A stretch of 59,915 bases of DNA from Cyanobacterium stanieri LEGE 03274 (GCF_015207825.1 NZ_JADEWC010000020.1:1-59915); one strand, 5' to 3'; positions 43,556-53,911 are shown, counted from the stretch's first letter. Notes: a model not told the origin generated them from the letters alone. A program made the numbers and translations.

Positions 43556-45097
43556 ATGTTAGATTTACCCGAAAACTTTTTTATTTTCGCCATAGGTGCG
43601 ATCGCCCTTATAATCCTAGCTTGGGGTTACAATCGAGGCAAACAATTGGGAGAAATAGGAATCCTTGCATGGTTACAATCCGTCTCATTAATGACTCCTT
43701 GGCTACTATTCTTCATTTTTCTAGCCACAGGAATTTATATCAACCTCATCGGCATTACCCTACTACTAATACTATCTGCCGCACTATATATCTATCTAGG
43801 CAAACAAATCAGAAAAAAAGCCCTCGAACAAAACATTAACTCCATCAACTTCAATAACATAATCTTAAAAACAGAAAAAGAAAACACAGAAAAAGAAAAC
43901 AACAACCCAGAAAAACCCCTAGTTACCGACAACAATAACTCATCATTCCGTAATCAAGTTCCAGAACCAAACTTCACCCCCATCGACGAAGAAGACATTA
44001 AAATAATAAAAGGCATATTCAGCATCGATACCTTTTTTAGCACCGAAACCATTCCCTATCAAGAAGGGGCTATATTCAAAGGTAATCTACGAACCGAAGC
44101 CGACATTGCCCATGAAAGACTAACCCAAAAATTAACCGAAAAACTAGGAGAAAAATATCGCCTCTTTTTAGTAGAAACCCCCGACGGCAAACCCGTAGTC
44201 ATAATTTTACCCAGTAGTAACGATCCCAAACCCCTTACCCTCGTACAAAAAAACCTTGCCTTAGTGCTATTAGTAGCCACCGCCTTCACTTCCATTGAAG
44301 CCATCAGTATCCTATTAGGATTTGACTTAATCGATAATTGGAATCGCTATCCAGAATCCCTGCCCCTTACCCTTGGACTGTGGTTAATTCTTTTCGTCCA
44401 TGAAATGGGACATCGCATCATGGCAGAAAAACATAACATTAAAATCAGTTTACCCTTCCTATTACCTAACATTCAGATAGGGACTTTTGGGGCTATCACT
44501 CGCTTTGAGAGCTTAATTCCTAACCGTAGTGTCTTATTTGACATCGCCTTTGCCGGGCCTGCCCTAGGGGGTGCATTATCATTAGTCATGCTTTTCCTTG
44601 GCTTAATTATGTCGGGGGGAAACAATGCCCTAGAAATTCCCACCCTCTTTTTTCAGGGTTCAATTTTAGTGGGTGGTTTAGCAAAATTAATTCTTGGCTC
44701 TAGCTTATCCAATCAAACCATAGGCATTCATCCTCTGATGATTTTAGGTTGGTTAGGATTAGTTATTACTGCTCTTAATTGTTTACCTGCGGGGCAATTA
44801 GACGGAGGTAGAATTGTTCAAGCTATCTATGGTCGTAAAATCGCTCGACGAGCCACCATCATCACCTTAATTGTCCTAGGTATTGTTAGTTTATTCAATA
44901 CGGTTAATTCTTTACCTTTTTATTGGGCAATTATTATTTTATTTTTACAAAGAGATTTAGAGCGTCCAAGTTTAAATGAATTAACCGAACCCGATGACAC
45001 TCGAGCCGGTTGGGGTTTATTACTCATTTTTGTGGCTTTAATTACCCTGATTCCCATTACTCCTAGTTTAGCCATTCGGTTTGGCATTGGTATTTAA
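43556..45097 (+). CDS. Site-2 protease family protein (M50, EGY-like)
   Basis: A membrane metalloprotease of about 513 residues from the ATG at 43556; a TTG at 43526 is less likely. The zinc motif HEMGH lies at 282-286 and the third ligand is in AGQLDGGRIV. The domain before it contains IFKGNLRTEAD and YRLFLVETPDGKPVVI, the GNLR-type region of chloroplast EGY proteases. Such enzymes cut within membranes, often releasing regulators or helping thylakoid biogenesis. Eight or more hydrophobic segments are visible. The TAA stop is formed by the left end of a MITE-like element, and a related element lies upstream. Confidence 0.9.
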   Translation: MLDLPENFFIFAIGAIALIILAWGYNRGKQLGEIGILAWLQSVSLMTPWLLFFIFLATGIYINLIGITLLLILSAALYIYLGKQIRKKALEQNINSINFNNIILKTEKENTEKENNNPEKPLVTDNNNSSFRNQVPEPNFTPIDEEDIKIIKGIFSIDTFFSTETIPYQEGAIFKGNLRTEADIAHERLTQKLTEKLGEKYRLFLVETPDGKPVVIILPSSNDPKPLTLVQKNLALVLLVATAFTSIEAISILLGFDLIDNWNRYPESLPLTLGLWLILFVHEMGHRIMAEKHNIKISLPFLLPNIQIGTFGAITRFESLIPNRSVLFDIAFAGPALGGALSLVMLFLGLIMSGGNNALEIPTLFFQGSILVGGLAKLILGSSLSNQTIGIHPLMILGWLGLVITALNCLPAGQLDGGRIVQAIYGRKIARRATIITLIVLGIVSLFNTVNSLPFYWAIIILFLQRDLERPSLNELTEPDDTRAGWGLLLIFVALITLIPITPSLAIRFGIGI

Positions 45098-45358
45098 TTT
45101 GGGTTTGGGATAAAATTTATAGTCTTGTAAAAAAGGTGTCAGGTATCGGGTATCAGGTGTCAGGTTAAGAAGTTTACAAAAACTATATGTTAACTAGAGT
45201 TAGGAATAACATTTTTAGCTTTTTAAGGGTATGAAGAATTCACCATGGACAATGAATAATTAACAAACTATGACCTACCTGCAACCAAAAGCCTGTACGG
45301 ACGTACCATGGTACGTCCCCTACCATATAAAACAACTCTTATCCCGAACTCAGGTTAA
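45094..45358. repeat. MITE-like element (copy 4) with terminal inverted repeats
   Basis: Left end TTAATTTGGGTTTGGGATAA (45094-45113), right end TTATCCCGAACTCAGGTTAA (45339-45358). Inside the left end, AAATTTATAGTCTTGTAAA is the inverse of the inner right end of copy 2. The 265-bp unit includes an ATGGACA/ATGAATA heptamer stretch near 45245. The first TTAA overlaps the stop codon of the M50 protease gene. Confidence 0.78.
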
Positions 45359-45389
45359 ACTAAAAATCATGCCTTAATTCACCAACATA

Positions 45390-45486
45390 GTTCAATTTAT
45401 TGAACGAACTACCATTAGCCGTGTAATTCATTACACGGTGGGTGAAGATATAATCTATTCATAACGAATTAAAAGAACTTGATATT
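45390..45486. repeat. MITE-family core plus variant right end (copy 5)
   Basis: It contains GTTCAATTTATTGAAC (45390-45405), the hairpin CCGTGTAATTCATTACACGG (45419-45438) and the variant end ATAACGAATTAAAAGAACTT (45461-45480). The last part is shared, inverted, with the elements at 52.3 and 57.7 kb. Confidence 0.72.
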
Positions 45487-45540
45487 AAACCTGTAACCTG
45501 CAACCAGTCACCTAAAACCTAACAATAACTTTCGGGATAA

Positions 45541-48468
45541 TTATTCTATGCCCAATTCCCGTAAAGGTCTGATAATGGTTGATGGGGAAGTGTCTTCAGG
45601 AGAGGCAAAAACACCATCGATCGCCTCTTGGAGACTATTTGCCATGACAATGCGATTATCATAGACCACAATTACCCTAGTCAGAGCAGGAATACTATTT
45701 TGGTCTGCTTCTAGGTAAACGGGTTCAACATATAATAAAGATTGTTCGATGGGAATTACTAATAAATTACCCTGGATAGCCTTTGAACCCTGACGATTCC
45801 AGAGGGAGATTTGCCCTGAAATTAGGGGATCTTGGTTTATTAAAGCCTCAATTTGATCTGGGCCAAATACTAACTCTTGTTTCGGGAATTGATATAGCAG
45901 TAATTTACCATAGTTTTCTCCGTCACTCCTGGCGGCTAACCATGCAATGAGGTTAGGACGAGATATGGGGGTGTAGGGATGTAATAATATAAATTCTTCT
46001 TGATCGGCAATGGGTAATTTCATGATCAAATAATAGGGATTAATGGATAATGCCTCATCGCCATAAATTTCCTCGGGTATTTGCCATTGGTCTTCTCTGT
46101 TATAAAATACTTGGGTATTTTGCACATGGTAAGTGAGTAGTCTTTCGGATTGGGTACTAAATAAATCGATGGGGTAGCGGATATGTTCGATTAAGTCCGA
46201 GGGCATATTTTCTAAGGGTTGGAATAACTCAGGAAATATTTTTTTCCAAGAACGAATGAGGGGATCTTTTTCTTCACTAATATAAAAAGTAGTTCGTCCG
46301 TTATAGGCATCCACTAAGACTTTTACTGAGTTACGAATGTAGTTAAATTGATTTTCTCCAGGATCTGAATAGGGGTAGTAGTTAGAGATGGTATAGGCAT
46401 CAATGAGCCAATAGAGGTGGTTGGAGTCGTCGGGTTGCCCGTCTGCTACCACTAAATAAGGATCTCGATCATAGTAAAGGAAAGGGGCGATCGCCTTTAT
46501 TCGTTCATTAATATTACGACGAAATAAAATACGACTCTCAGGGGTAAAATTATCGGTGAGTAACATCCGCCAATCCCGCAAATGAACCGCAAAAGCAAAT
46601 TTATTCCAAGGGTTAGCAATATTAATCCCAGCTAAACCCCCATAGGTTGTACTAAAATTCTCCTCGGCGCTAGGAAAATCAAACTCAGGAAATTTCGTGT
46701 TAGTCATCACATAAGTATTAGTTAATTCCCCAAAATAAATACGAGGACGCACCACCGGCAAACTCTCACGAATGGCAGGGGAAGAAACCCTTAATTCTCC
46801 TGGGTCTAATTCTGAACCAATATCACTGATAAAATAGAATGGTAAGCCCCCCTGTTGTACCCTATTGACGGGAGACATGGTAAAACCATAACCATGGGTA
46901 TAGGTTAAATGCTCGTTTACCCAAGTTTTCGCCTGTTCGGGTACTAATTCATAATCTAATTCCCTAGGGGCAACAATTACTTGAGTATAATCGCTGTTTC
47001 CTTGGTCATTTTTGATATTGTAGCGATCAATATCTGCATCAGGAAAAACATAGTAAGGTCTAATTTGTTGTAATTGTCGATTAGCTTCGAGAATGGGACG
47101 GCTATCCCATAAGCGTATATTATCAATGGTAAGGTTATTTTCCTGAATATCTTCTAGGGTAAGAGAGCCATCGGGGTTAAATGTTCTAACATCAATTTCA
47201 TCTAAATTAAAAGCCGCTCTTGTTTGTTGAATATTTCTCTCGATGTAAGTTTGTTCTAAGTCAAACTCGTTGGGTTGTACGATGGTATTTTGGAAAATTT
47301 CAGCAACTCCCAAGCCTCCACCATAAAAAACAACGTAACAGATAAAGGGTAATAAGGAAAAGGGTAAGCCTTTTTTATTTTTATTCTCTTTGCCATAACC
47401 CGTGACAGATTTTATTAACAACCAAATGCCAATACCTAGAGCTATGATTGCCCCTGTGGTTTCTAAGGGTAAATTGATATTGATGTCGGTATAACCTGCA
47501 CCGTAAACTACCCCCCTCTTGGAAAATACCAACCCATAACGATTTAACCAATGAATAATCGCAATGGTGAACATTAAACCGCTCAATAATATATATATAT
47601 GCCTTAGTTGATAACGGGATAGTCCTTTAAATTCTCCCTCGCTGATACTGCGATTACTGATTAAGTAAATGATTAAACTAGCACTAATACTATAAAAAAA
47701 TAGTCCTTGTATCCAAATATCTATAATCTGTATAAAGGGTAATTTAAAAATATAAAAACTAATTTCATGATTAAATAATGGCTCAGTTTTACCAAAATCC
47801 ACGCTATTGAAAAACTGCAAAAATTTAATCCAATAACCAGAGTTAATTAGAGCGAAAATCACACTAGCATAAAAAGCAGTAAAAGTCAACCAAAATCTTG
47901 TTTTAGTTAATAATAAAATAACGATAGTAAGAACTATCATACCTTGCCAAATGGTGGTGGATATATTGCCAAGGAGATGGGCGATCGCCCCTAGACGAAA
48001 AGGAGACTCTAGCCGTGGTTGTACATTGGGTAAATTAATACTTAACATCCATGCTTGGTTAGCTGTTTGAGTATAAAAAATGATACTTAAACCCACCGCT
48101 AAACTAAACATAATCAACAAAAACAACAGAGATTTTAAGCCTAAAGGAGAAGATTGGGGAGCAAATTTTTCTAACTTATGTCGCTTATATAATTGTTGAT
48201 GATCTACTTGTTTATTAGTAATTACAATATTAGTTAAAAGGAAGAATAAAGAAATAGAAAAAGTTCCTAGTCCTAATAATAGTTTAGTTTTAAATTGAGT
48301 CCAAAAAGTTTCTAAATAACCTAACTTATCAAACCAAAGAATCTCCACTCCTAAACGACTTATTCCGATAATGCTCAACCATCCAATCATCACTAAAGAC
48401 AAAAGAGTAATAATAATTTTATGGTTAAAAATAATTAATTTAGTGGGGCTTTTATATACCTGTGCCAT
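45541..48468 (-). CDS. UPF0182 family large membrane protein
   Basis: A 975-residue protein with about seven membrane helices in the first 390 residues and a large, probably extracytoplasmic, C-terminal part. It matches UPF0182 (COG1615), widespread in cyanobacteria and actinobacteria and of unknown function. Seen are LSRYQLRHIYILLSGLMF, NIQQTRAAFNLD and ILFRRNINERIKAIAPFLYYDRDPYLVV. The length is normal. It stands alone, between MITE-like repeats on one side and glgP on the other. Confidence 0.9.
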   Translation of the reverse strand: MAQVYKSPTKLIIFNHKIIITLLSLVMIGWLSIIGISRLGVEILWFDKLGYLETFWTQFKTKLLLGLGTFSISLFFLLTNIVITNKQVDHQQLYKRHKLEKFAPQSSPLGLKSLLFLLIMFSLAVGLSIIFYTQTANQAWMLSINLPNVQPRLESPFRLGAIAHLLGNISTTIWQGMIVLTIVILLLTKTRFWLTFTAFYASVIFALINSGYWIKFLQFFNSVDFGKTEPLFNHEISFYIFKLPFIQIIDIWIQGLFFYSISASLIIYLISNRSISEGEFKGLSRYQLRHIYILLSGLMFTIAIIHWLNRYGLVFSKRGVVYGAGYTDININLPLETTGAIIALGIGIWLLIKSVTGYGKENKNKKGLPFSLLPFICYVVFYGGGLGVAEIFQNTIVQPNEFDLEQTYIERNIQQTRAAFNLDEIDVRTFNPDGSLTLEDIQENNLTIDNIRLWDSRPILEANRQLQQIRPYYVFPDADIDRYNIKNDQGNSDYTQVIVAPRELDYELVPEQAKTWVNEHLTYTHGYGFTMSPVNRVQQGGLPFYFISDIGSELDPGELRVSSPAIRESLPVVRPRIYFGELTNTYVMTNTKFPEFDFPSAEENFSTTYGGLAGINIANPWNKFAFAVHLRDWRMLLTDNFTPESRILFRRNINERIKAIAPFLYYDRDPYLVVADGQPDDSNHLYWLIDAYTISNYYPYSDPGENQFNYIRNSVKVLVDAYNGRTTFYISEEKDPLIRSWKKIFPELFQPLENMPSDLIEHIRYPIDLFSTQSERLLTYHVQNTQVFYNREDQWQIPEEIYGDEALSINPYYLIMKLPIADQEEFILLHPYTPISRPNLIAWLAARSDGENYGKLLLYQFPKQELVFGPDQIEALINQDPLISGQISLWNRQGSKAIQGNLLVIPIEQSLLYVEPVYLEADQNSIPALTRVIVVYDNRIVMANSLQEAIDGVFASPEDTSPSTIIRPLRELGIE

Positions 48469-48476
48469 GGGGAAAA

Positions 48477-48511
48477 ATTGACAATGAACAATGGATAATT
48501 GACAATTAATT
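48477..48511. repeat. STRR-like heptamer array (ATTGACA class)
   Basis: Five units, ATTGACA, ATGAACA, ATGGATA, ATTGACA and ATTAATT, just upstream of the UPF0182 gene. Confidence 0.82.
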
Positions 48512-48774
48512 TTTTATAAATAATTATTAAATTAATTTGGGAAATAGTTTATTTAACTAAAGGTAAATTTAAGAGATACAACTTATTCATCATAACAAAT
48601 CCAATGTGAAAAGTTGATCATTACTCGTCTTGCAATGAATTACAATAACAGTTTATCGTTCGATTAATTAAACTAAAATATATTTTTATTAATTAGTTTA
48701 TTATTACATTTTTTGTGATAAATTTTATGAACTTAATCCTATCACAAATTTTATTAGAAAAATTGCCAACAAAA

Positions 48775-48798
48775 ACCCCCTAGCCTTAGCCAAGGGGA
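48775..48798 (-). terminator. Probable terminator of glgP
   Basis: On the minus strand CCCCTTGGC-TAAG-GCTAGGGG forms an imperfect stem followed by GTTTTTG, about 93 bp past the glgP stop. Confidence 0.55.
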
Positions 48799-48890
48799 TT
48801 TGAATAACTGAAAAATACCTAGATAATAAGTAATTAAGAGTAATTTTGATATTGTTAACTATAATCACTTATTATCTTCCATTAAAAAAA

Positions 48891-51383
48891 CTATTTTAAT
48901 TCTACATTAACCGCATCCACATCCCAGATTTCTTTACAATATTCCCTGATGGTGCGATCGCTCGAAAACTTAGCCATACGGGCGCTGTTAAGGATAGACA
49001 TTCTTGTCCATTTTTCTTGATCCTTATAAGCCTCAGCAACCTTATTTTGACAATCCACATAGGCAGCAAAATCAGCCATGAGCATATATTGATCATTATA
49101 AAGTAAATAATCGACAATAGGCTTAAACAAGTCACGATTACCATGGCTAAAATAACCATCCCGAATACGATTAACCACTTGGGCTAACTCAGGATTTTCC
49201 TCATAATAATCCATGGGATTATAACCATTTGCTTTATACTCAGACACTTCCTCAGCAGTCAAACCAAACAAGAAGAAATTTTCTGCCCCTGCTTCCTGAC
49301 GGATTTCAATGTTAGCACCATCTAAAGTACCAATGGTTAAAGAGCCATTCATGGCAAATTTCATATTACCAGTACCGGAAGCCTCTTTTCCTGCGGTGGA
49401 AATTTGTTCAGATAAATCGGCGGCAGGGTAAATCCTTTGTCCGAGGGAAACGTTAAAGTTAGGTAAAAATACCACCTTAATTCTACCCCGCACATCGGGA
49501 TCTTTATTGACGACATCTGCTACGCTGTTAATTAACTTGATGACGAGTTTAGCCATGAAGTAACCGGGTGCGGCTTTACCACCAAAAATAAAGGTACGGG
49601 GTACAACTTCCACATCGGGATTTTCTTTAATTTTGTTGTATAGGGCGATGATATTTAACACCGCTAAATGTTGGCGTTTATATTCATGGATACGTTTTAC
49701 TTGTACATCAAAAATGGAATCAACGTTAATTTCGATGCCCTGCTTTCTGAAGATATATTCTGCTAATCTTTGTTTATTGACTCTTTTGATGGAGCGCCAG
49801 CGATCGCAAAAATCTTTATCATCCACATACTTTTCTAAACCTTGCATCATGGTTAAGTCTTTTAACCAACCATCACCGACTTTTTCGGTAATTAACTTAG
49901 AAAGTTCGGGGTTACTGAGTAAAATCCAACGACGGGGAGTTACTCCATTGGTTTTGTTGTAGAATTTCTCGGGCCAGAGGAAGGCAAAGGCGCGCAGGGT
50001 TTCTTTTTGTAATAACTCGGTATGGAGGGCGGCAACCCCATTAATGGCATGGCTACCCACACAGGCAAGGTGTGCCATACGTACTTTTTGTTCTGAACCT
50101 TCTTCGATGAGGGATACTTGTTCTAGTAATTCCTCATTGTCGGGATACCATGTGCGCACATCTTCAAGGAAACGATGGTTAATTTCAAAGATGATTTCTA
50201 GGTGACGGGGTAAAAGTTTTTTGAATAGGCTTACTGACCATTTTTCCAATGCTTCGGGCAAGAGAGTATGGTTAGTGTAGGCAAGGGTTTTTTGGGTAAT
50301 ATACCAAGATTTATCCCAATCCATGGCGTGTTCATCCACAAATAAGCGCATCAATTCGGCTACGGCCACGGCAGGATGGGTGTCGTTAAGTTGGATGGCG
50401 ACTTTTTCATGGAAGTTGTCAAGGGTTTGGTTTCTACCTAAATGACGTTTGACTAAGTCTTGGAGGGAGGCGGAAACGAAGAAATATTGTTGAGCTAGTC
50501 TTAGTTCTCTCCCTGCGGGGGTATTGTCGTTGGGGTACAATACTTTGGAGATGGTTTCGGAGTTGATTTTTTCTTCTACGGCACGGTCATAATTTCCTGC
50601 GTTGAAGGCTTCAAAGTTAAACTCTTCACTGGCTTCAGCTTTCCAGAGGCGCAGGGGGTTTACGGTGTTGGTTTTGAAACCGGGTACGGGGGTATCGTGG
50701 GGGATGGCAACTACGGTGCGATCGGGTATCCAAGATACTCTACAGTTACCTTTAGAGTCGCAGTAGGGCTGGGTGTAGCCTCCTAGTTTAACTTCGATGG
50801 TTTCGTTAGGACGAGCAATTTCCCAAGGATTGCCAAATCTAAGCCAGTTGTCGGGTACTTCTGCTTGCCAACCGTCTCTAATGAGTTGATGGAAAATACC
50901 GAATTCGTAGCGGATGCCGTAGCCAATGGCGGGTATTTCTAAACTGGCGAGGGAGTCGAGGAAACAGGCTGCTAGTCTTCCTAAACCACCGTTACCAAGA
51001 CCTGGATCTGGTTCTTGTTCTAATAATTCTTCTAAGTCGAGGTCTAATTCTTTGATTACTTGTTCTACTTCATGGTAAATGTCTAGGTTAACTAGGTTGT
51101 TGCCTAGGTGTCTGCCCATGAGAAATTCGGCGGATAGGTAACATACTGTTTTGCTGTTGTTTTCTCTATAGGTTTCAAGGGTTTTGAGAAAACGATGGAG
51201 TAGTCTATCTCTGATGGTGTAGGCAAGGGCTACGTAGTAGTCATATTTAGATGCTTTGTTCTGGTTGACTCCTTGGATATAGAAGAGGTTGTCTAAAAAC
51301 GCCTGTTTGAGGGTTTCTGGACTCATGCCGGTGCGATCGTCTTCTACTTTAAGATTATTTTTGGATATTGTTGTCTCTACCAT
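48891..51383 (-). CDS. glgP: Glycogen phosphorylase
   Basis: An 830-residue GT35 enzyme releasing glucose-1-phosphate from glycogen. The PLP-binding lysine lies in EASGTGNMKFAMNGSLTIGTLDGANIEI. The N-terminal LSAEFLMGRHLGNNL and GNGGLGRLAACFLDSLA are family signatures, and the length is standard. Cyanobacteria often hold two paralogues with different roles at night and under heat; which one this is cannot be told. The start ATG precedes ETTISKNNLKVEDDRTG, a leader typical for cyanobacterial enzymes. The gene is a single transcription unit. Confidence 0.96.
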   Translation of the reverse strand: MVETTISKNNLKVEDDRTGMSPETLKQAFLDNLFYIQGVNQNKASKYDYYVALAYTIRDRLLHRFLKTLETYRENNSKTVCYLSAEFLMGRHLGNNLVNLDIYHEVEQVIKELDLDLEELLEQEPDPGLGNGGLGRLAACFLDSLASLEIPAIGYGIRYEFGIFHQLIRDGWQAEVPDNWLRFGNPWEIARPNETIEVKLGGYTQPYCDSKGNCRVSWIPDRTVVAIPHDTPVPGFKTNTVNPLRLWKAEASEEFNFEAFNAGNYDRAVEEKINSETISKVLYPNDNTPAGRELRLAQQYFFVSASLQDLVKRHLGRNQTLDNFHEKVAIQLNDTHPAVAVAELMRLFVDEHAMDWDKSWYITQKTLAYTNHTLLPEALEKWSVSLFKKLLPRHLEIIFEINHRFLEDVRTWYPDNEELLEQVSLIEEGSEQKVRMAHLACVGSHAINGVAALHTELLQKETLRAFAFLWPEKFYNKTNGVTPRRWILLSNPELSKLITEKVGDGWLKDLTMMQGLEKYVDDKDFCDRWRSIKRVNKQRLAEYIFRKQGIEINVDSIFDVQVKRIHEYKRQHLAVLNIIALYNKIKENPDVEVVPRTFIFGGKAAPGYFMAKLVIKLINSVADVVNKDPDVRGRIKVVFLPNFNVSLGQRIYPAADLSEQISTAGKEASGTGNMKFAMNGSLTIGTLDGANIEIRQEAGAENFFLFGLTAEEVSEYKANGYNPMDYYEENPELAQVVNRIRDGYFSHGNRDLFKPIVDYLLYNDQYMLMADFAAYVDCQNKVAEAYKDQEKWTRMSILNSARMAKFSSDRTIREYCKEIWDVDAVNVELK

Positions 51384-51538
51384 ACTGATTTTTTATACTT
51401 CTATACTGTTAAGGTTATACGATTTTTTATGGATATTGCTATTTTTCTGGAAATGCCTGTAATGGTTTTTGCTCAAAGGGTTAAAATAGTATTAACTTTT
51501 ATGAAGTTTATTAATAAAACTGTTTATTTTTTTCGGTA

Positions 51539-52228
51539 ATGCCTTTTTTTAAACCACAACAACCTATTTTGCAAAGAAAGCCTATATCTAGGGAGGATGA
51601 TGATTTTAATGCCATGCGCCCTTGGCGATTTAATCCTTATCCTTGGCTTCCTTTATGTGGTGTTTATACTTGTATTGATCAAAGTATGGTTTTGTGGGGT
51701 TTGATTTCTGGGTTAATTTTTCTTGTGGCTCAATTTTGCCCTTTTAGTTGGGTTGATCAGGCGATCGCATGGTCTATTTTGACGATAATTGGTACGGGAA
51801 TCATGGTCGCTTTAACTTATGGTTGGACTGTGATGGAAAGGCTTTCATGGCTTTTATATACTTGGGTGGGGTTAATGGTTTTAGGTATGGTGATGACGGA
51901 TGTGGCGATCGCCCTTGGTTGGGGTTGGTTACTGGGGCATTTATGTAGTTTTTGGCTTTTGATTAGTGCGGTGGGCTATCTTATAACTGGTTTTGCGGTG
52001 CGCTCACGGGCTTTTTTCCTCGCAACGGCTATCCATGGGGGAGCGGTTTTATTTTTACCCTATGTTATGGGGTGGCAATTCTTATTTACAGGATTGATAA
52101 TGATGAGTAATTTATTAATTTTTGCTGAAGGACATTGGGATATGATTTTACCTAAGGAAAGGTTTATTTTAGTCAAGAAAAAAAGTCAAGGTCTGAACAT
52201 TGATTCTAAGTTAATTCTCGACAATTAG
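51539..52228 (+). CDS. Cyanobacterial integral membrane protein, function unknown
   Basis: A 229-residue protein. A polar N-terminal segment ending in MRPWRFNPYPWLPLCGVY is followed by about six hydrophobic helices (about 51-200) with many Trp and Gly residues, and a short basic tail. No transport or enzymatic motif was recognised. It is divergent from glgP with a 155-bp gap. It may belong to a conserved cyanobacterial family, but I cannot name it. Confidence 0.75.
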   Translation: MPFFKPQQPILQRKPISREDDDFNAMRPWRFNPYPWLPLCGVYTCIDQSMVLWGLISGLIFLVAQFCPFSWVDQAIAWSILTIIGTGIMVALTYGWTVMERLSWLLYTWVGLMVLGMVMTDVAIALGWGWLLGHLCSFWLLISAVGYLITGFAVRSRAFFLATAIHGGAVLFLPYVMGWQFLFTGLIMMSNLLIFAEGHWDMILPKERFILVKKKSQGLNIDSKLILDN

Positions 52229-52291
52229 GCAGGGAGGAATGATTTAAAATGAATAATGAAACTATTATCACCCACACTCTTCATTTCCTTA

Positions 52292-52445
52292 ATATCAAGT
52301 TCGGACAATTCGTTATAAATAGATTGTATCTTCGTTCATCGTGTAATGAATTATACCCAATCCGATTTAAAAAATATATCATCACTCCCCTTGCAATGAA
52401 TTACAAGGCTAACAGTTTATCGTTCAATAAATTGAACTATCATCA
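52292..52445. repeat. MITE-family element (copy 6)
   Basis: The left end ATATCAAGTTCGGACAATTC (52292-52311), followed by GTTATAAATAGATTG, is the inverse of the right end of the elements at 45.4 and 57.7 kb. The hairpin CCTTGCAATGAATTACAAGG (52389-52408) and GTTCAATAAATTGAAC (52422-52437) lie further in, in the order expected for the inverted core. Confidence 0.72.
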
Positions 52446-52487
52446 CCCCTACTCCCTATCTCCTAAACACCTGCAACCAATATGGAG

Positions 52488-53849
52488 TTATTTTTGCCAA
52501 ATGGTTTTAATATTGACAAATTCTCGAATACCTTCAACGCTCAATTCTCGTCCATAACCAGAACGTTTGATACCTCCAAAGGGTAAACGAACATCGGATT
52601 TTACCATATCGTTAATGAATAGGCTTCCTGCTTCAATGTCTCGGATACAACGTTCGATATTTTTCTCATTTTGTGTCCAAACACAAGCCCCCAATCCTAA
52701 GGAAGTGTTATTGGCAAGGGCGATCGCCCTTTGAACATCTTTAACGGTAAATAAGAGAGCTACAGGGCCAAAAAATTCCTCTGTCATGGCGGGAGAATCT
52801 TCGGGAATATTGGTCAAAATAGTGGGAGGATAAAAATTACCTTTCCCCTGTAAGGGTTTACCACCCATGACAACCCTTGCTCCCATATCAATGGTTTTTT
52901 GGACTTGATGATTCAATTCTGCTAAAATTGCAGGGGTAGCCAAAGGGCCAATATCCGTATCTTCTGCCATGGGATCTCCTATTTTCAAGGCTTGGAACTT
53001 CTCTAATAATAATTTTTCAAATTTAGGGGCGATCGCCTCTACCACAATAAATCGCTTAGAGGCAATGCAGGATTGACCATTGTTGCGCATCCTCCCTTCC
53101 ACCGCCACGGTGGCTGCCTCCTCCAAATCAGCATCTTCTAAAACAATAAAAGGATCACTTCCCCCCAACTCCAACACGGATTTTTTTAGCACTTCCCCCG
53201 CCACAGAAGCCACTTTCTGCCCCGCCAACTCGCTTCCTGTCAAGGTTACAGCCTTTACCCGATCATCTCTAATCACCTGCTCCACCTGCCCAGACTCTAT
53301 TAATAGTGATTGAAATACCCCCTTCGCAAATCCTGCTCCTTTAAAAATAGTGGCGATCGCCAAGGCACACTGAGGAACATTAGAAGCGTGTTTTAACAAG
53401 GCTACATTCCCCGCCATGAGGGTAGGGGCAGCAAACCGAAAAACTTGCCAAAAAGGAAAATTCCAAGGCATAACCGCCAAAATAACCCCCAATGGTTGAT
53501 AAGTTACATAGCTATAGGAAGCATCCGTTTCCACCACTCGATCTTTTAAAAAATCCGCTCCATGCTCTGCATAATAACGGCAGACAAGCGCACACTTGTT
53601 GACCTCTGCGATCGCACTTTGAAAAGGCTTTCCCATCTCCAAAGTCATCAACCTAGCCCATTCGGGGGCATCATCTTCCAAAATAGTTGCCACCTTCAAT
53701 AATTTATCTGCCCTTGATTCAAAAGAACTTTTGCGATAGTTTTGGAACGTAGAATCCGCTAAGTCCAATTTATGCTCAATTTCAGTGGCGGTTAAAGCCA
53801 TGAAGGTTTGAAGGGTTTCTCCAGTGGTGGGGTTAATGGTAGCGATCAT
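52488..53849 (-). CDS. gabD: NAD(P)-dependent succinate-semialdehyde dehydrogenase
   Basis: An aldehyde dehydrogenase of about 453 residues. ATG 53849 is chosen because ATINPTTGETL is the conserved start; an upstream TTG-type start would add 7 residues. The catalytic Cys is in NNGQSCIASKRFIV and the general-base Glu is in VLELGGSDPFIV. It resembles the cyanobacterial enzyme that closes the tricarboxylic-acid cycle through succinic semialdehyde, together with 2-oxoglutarate decarboxylase, which is not in view. The cofactor preference is not clear. The gene ends 43 bp from a MITE-family element. Confidence 0.9.
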   Translation of the reverse strand: MIATINPTTGETLQTFMALTATEIEHKLDLADSTFQNYRKSSFESRADKLLKVATILEDDAPEWARLMTLEMGKPFQSAIAEVNKCALVCRYYAEHGADFLKDRVVETDASYSYVTYQPLGVILAVMPWNFPFWQVFRFAAPTLMAGNVALLKHASNVPQCALAIATIFKGAGFAKGVFQSLLIESGQVEQVIRDDRVKAVTLTGSELAGQKVASVAGEVLKKSVLELGGSDPFIVLEDADLEEAATVAVEGRMRNNGQSCIASKRFIVVEAIAPKFEKLLLEKFQALKIGDPMAEDTDIGPLATPAILAELNHQVQKTIDMGARVVMGGKPLQGKGNFYPPTILTNIPEDSPAMTEEFFGPVALLFTVKDVQRAIALANNTSLGLGACVWTQNEKNIERCIRDIEAGSLFINDMVKSDVRLPFGGIKRSGYGRELSVEGIREFVNIKTIWQK

Positions 53850-53911
53850 GATATTATCTATCCTCAGCAATTTTTAATCCTAACCCCTCGATCTTAACAA
53901 CAAAGCCCCCA

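Larger units (their letters stand above)
48469..48890. other. Long intergenic region with repeats
   Basis: It contains an STRR-like array (48477-48511), a diverged MITE core (CTTGCAATGAATTACAATAA near 48632, followed by CAGTTTATCGTTCG) and the glgP terminator (48775-48798). No coding frame is credible. Confidence 0.6.

Noticed and set aside
52249-52557. 102-codon plus-strand frame
   Set aside because: It runs through a MITE-family element into the antisense of gabD, and the protein has no coherent composition.
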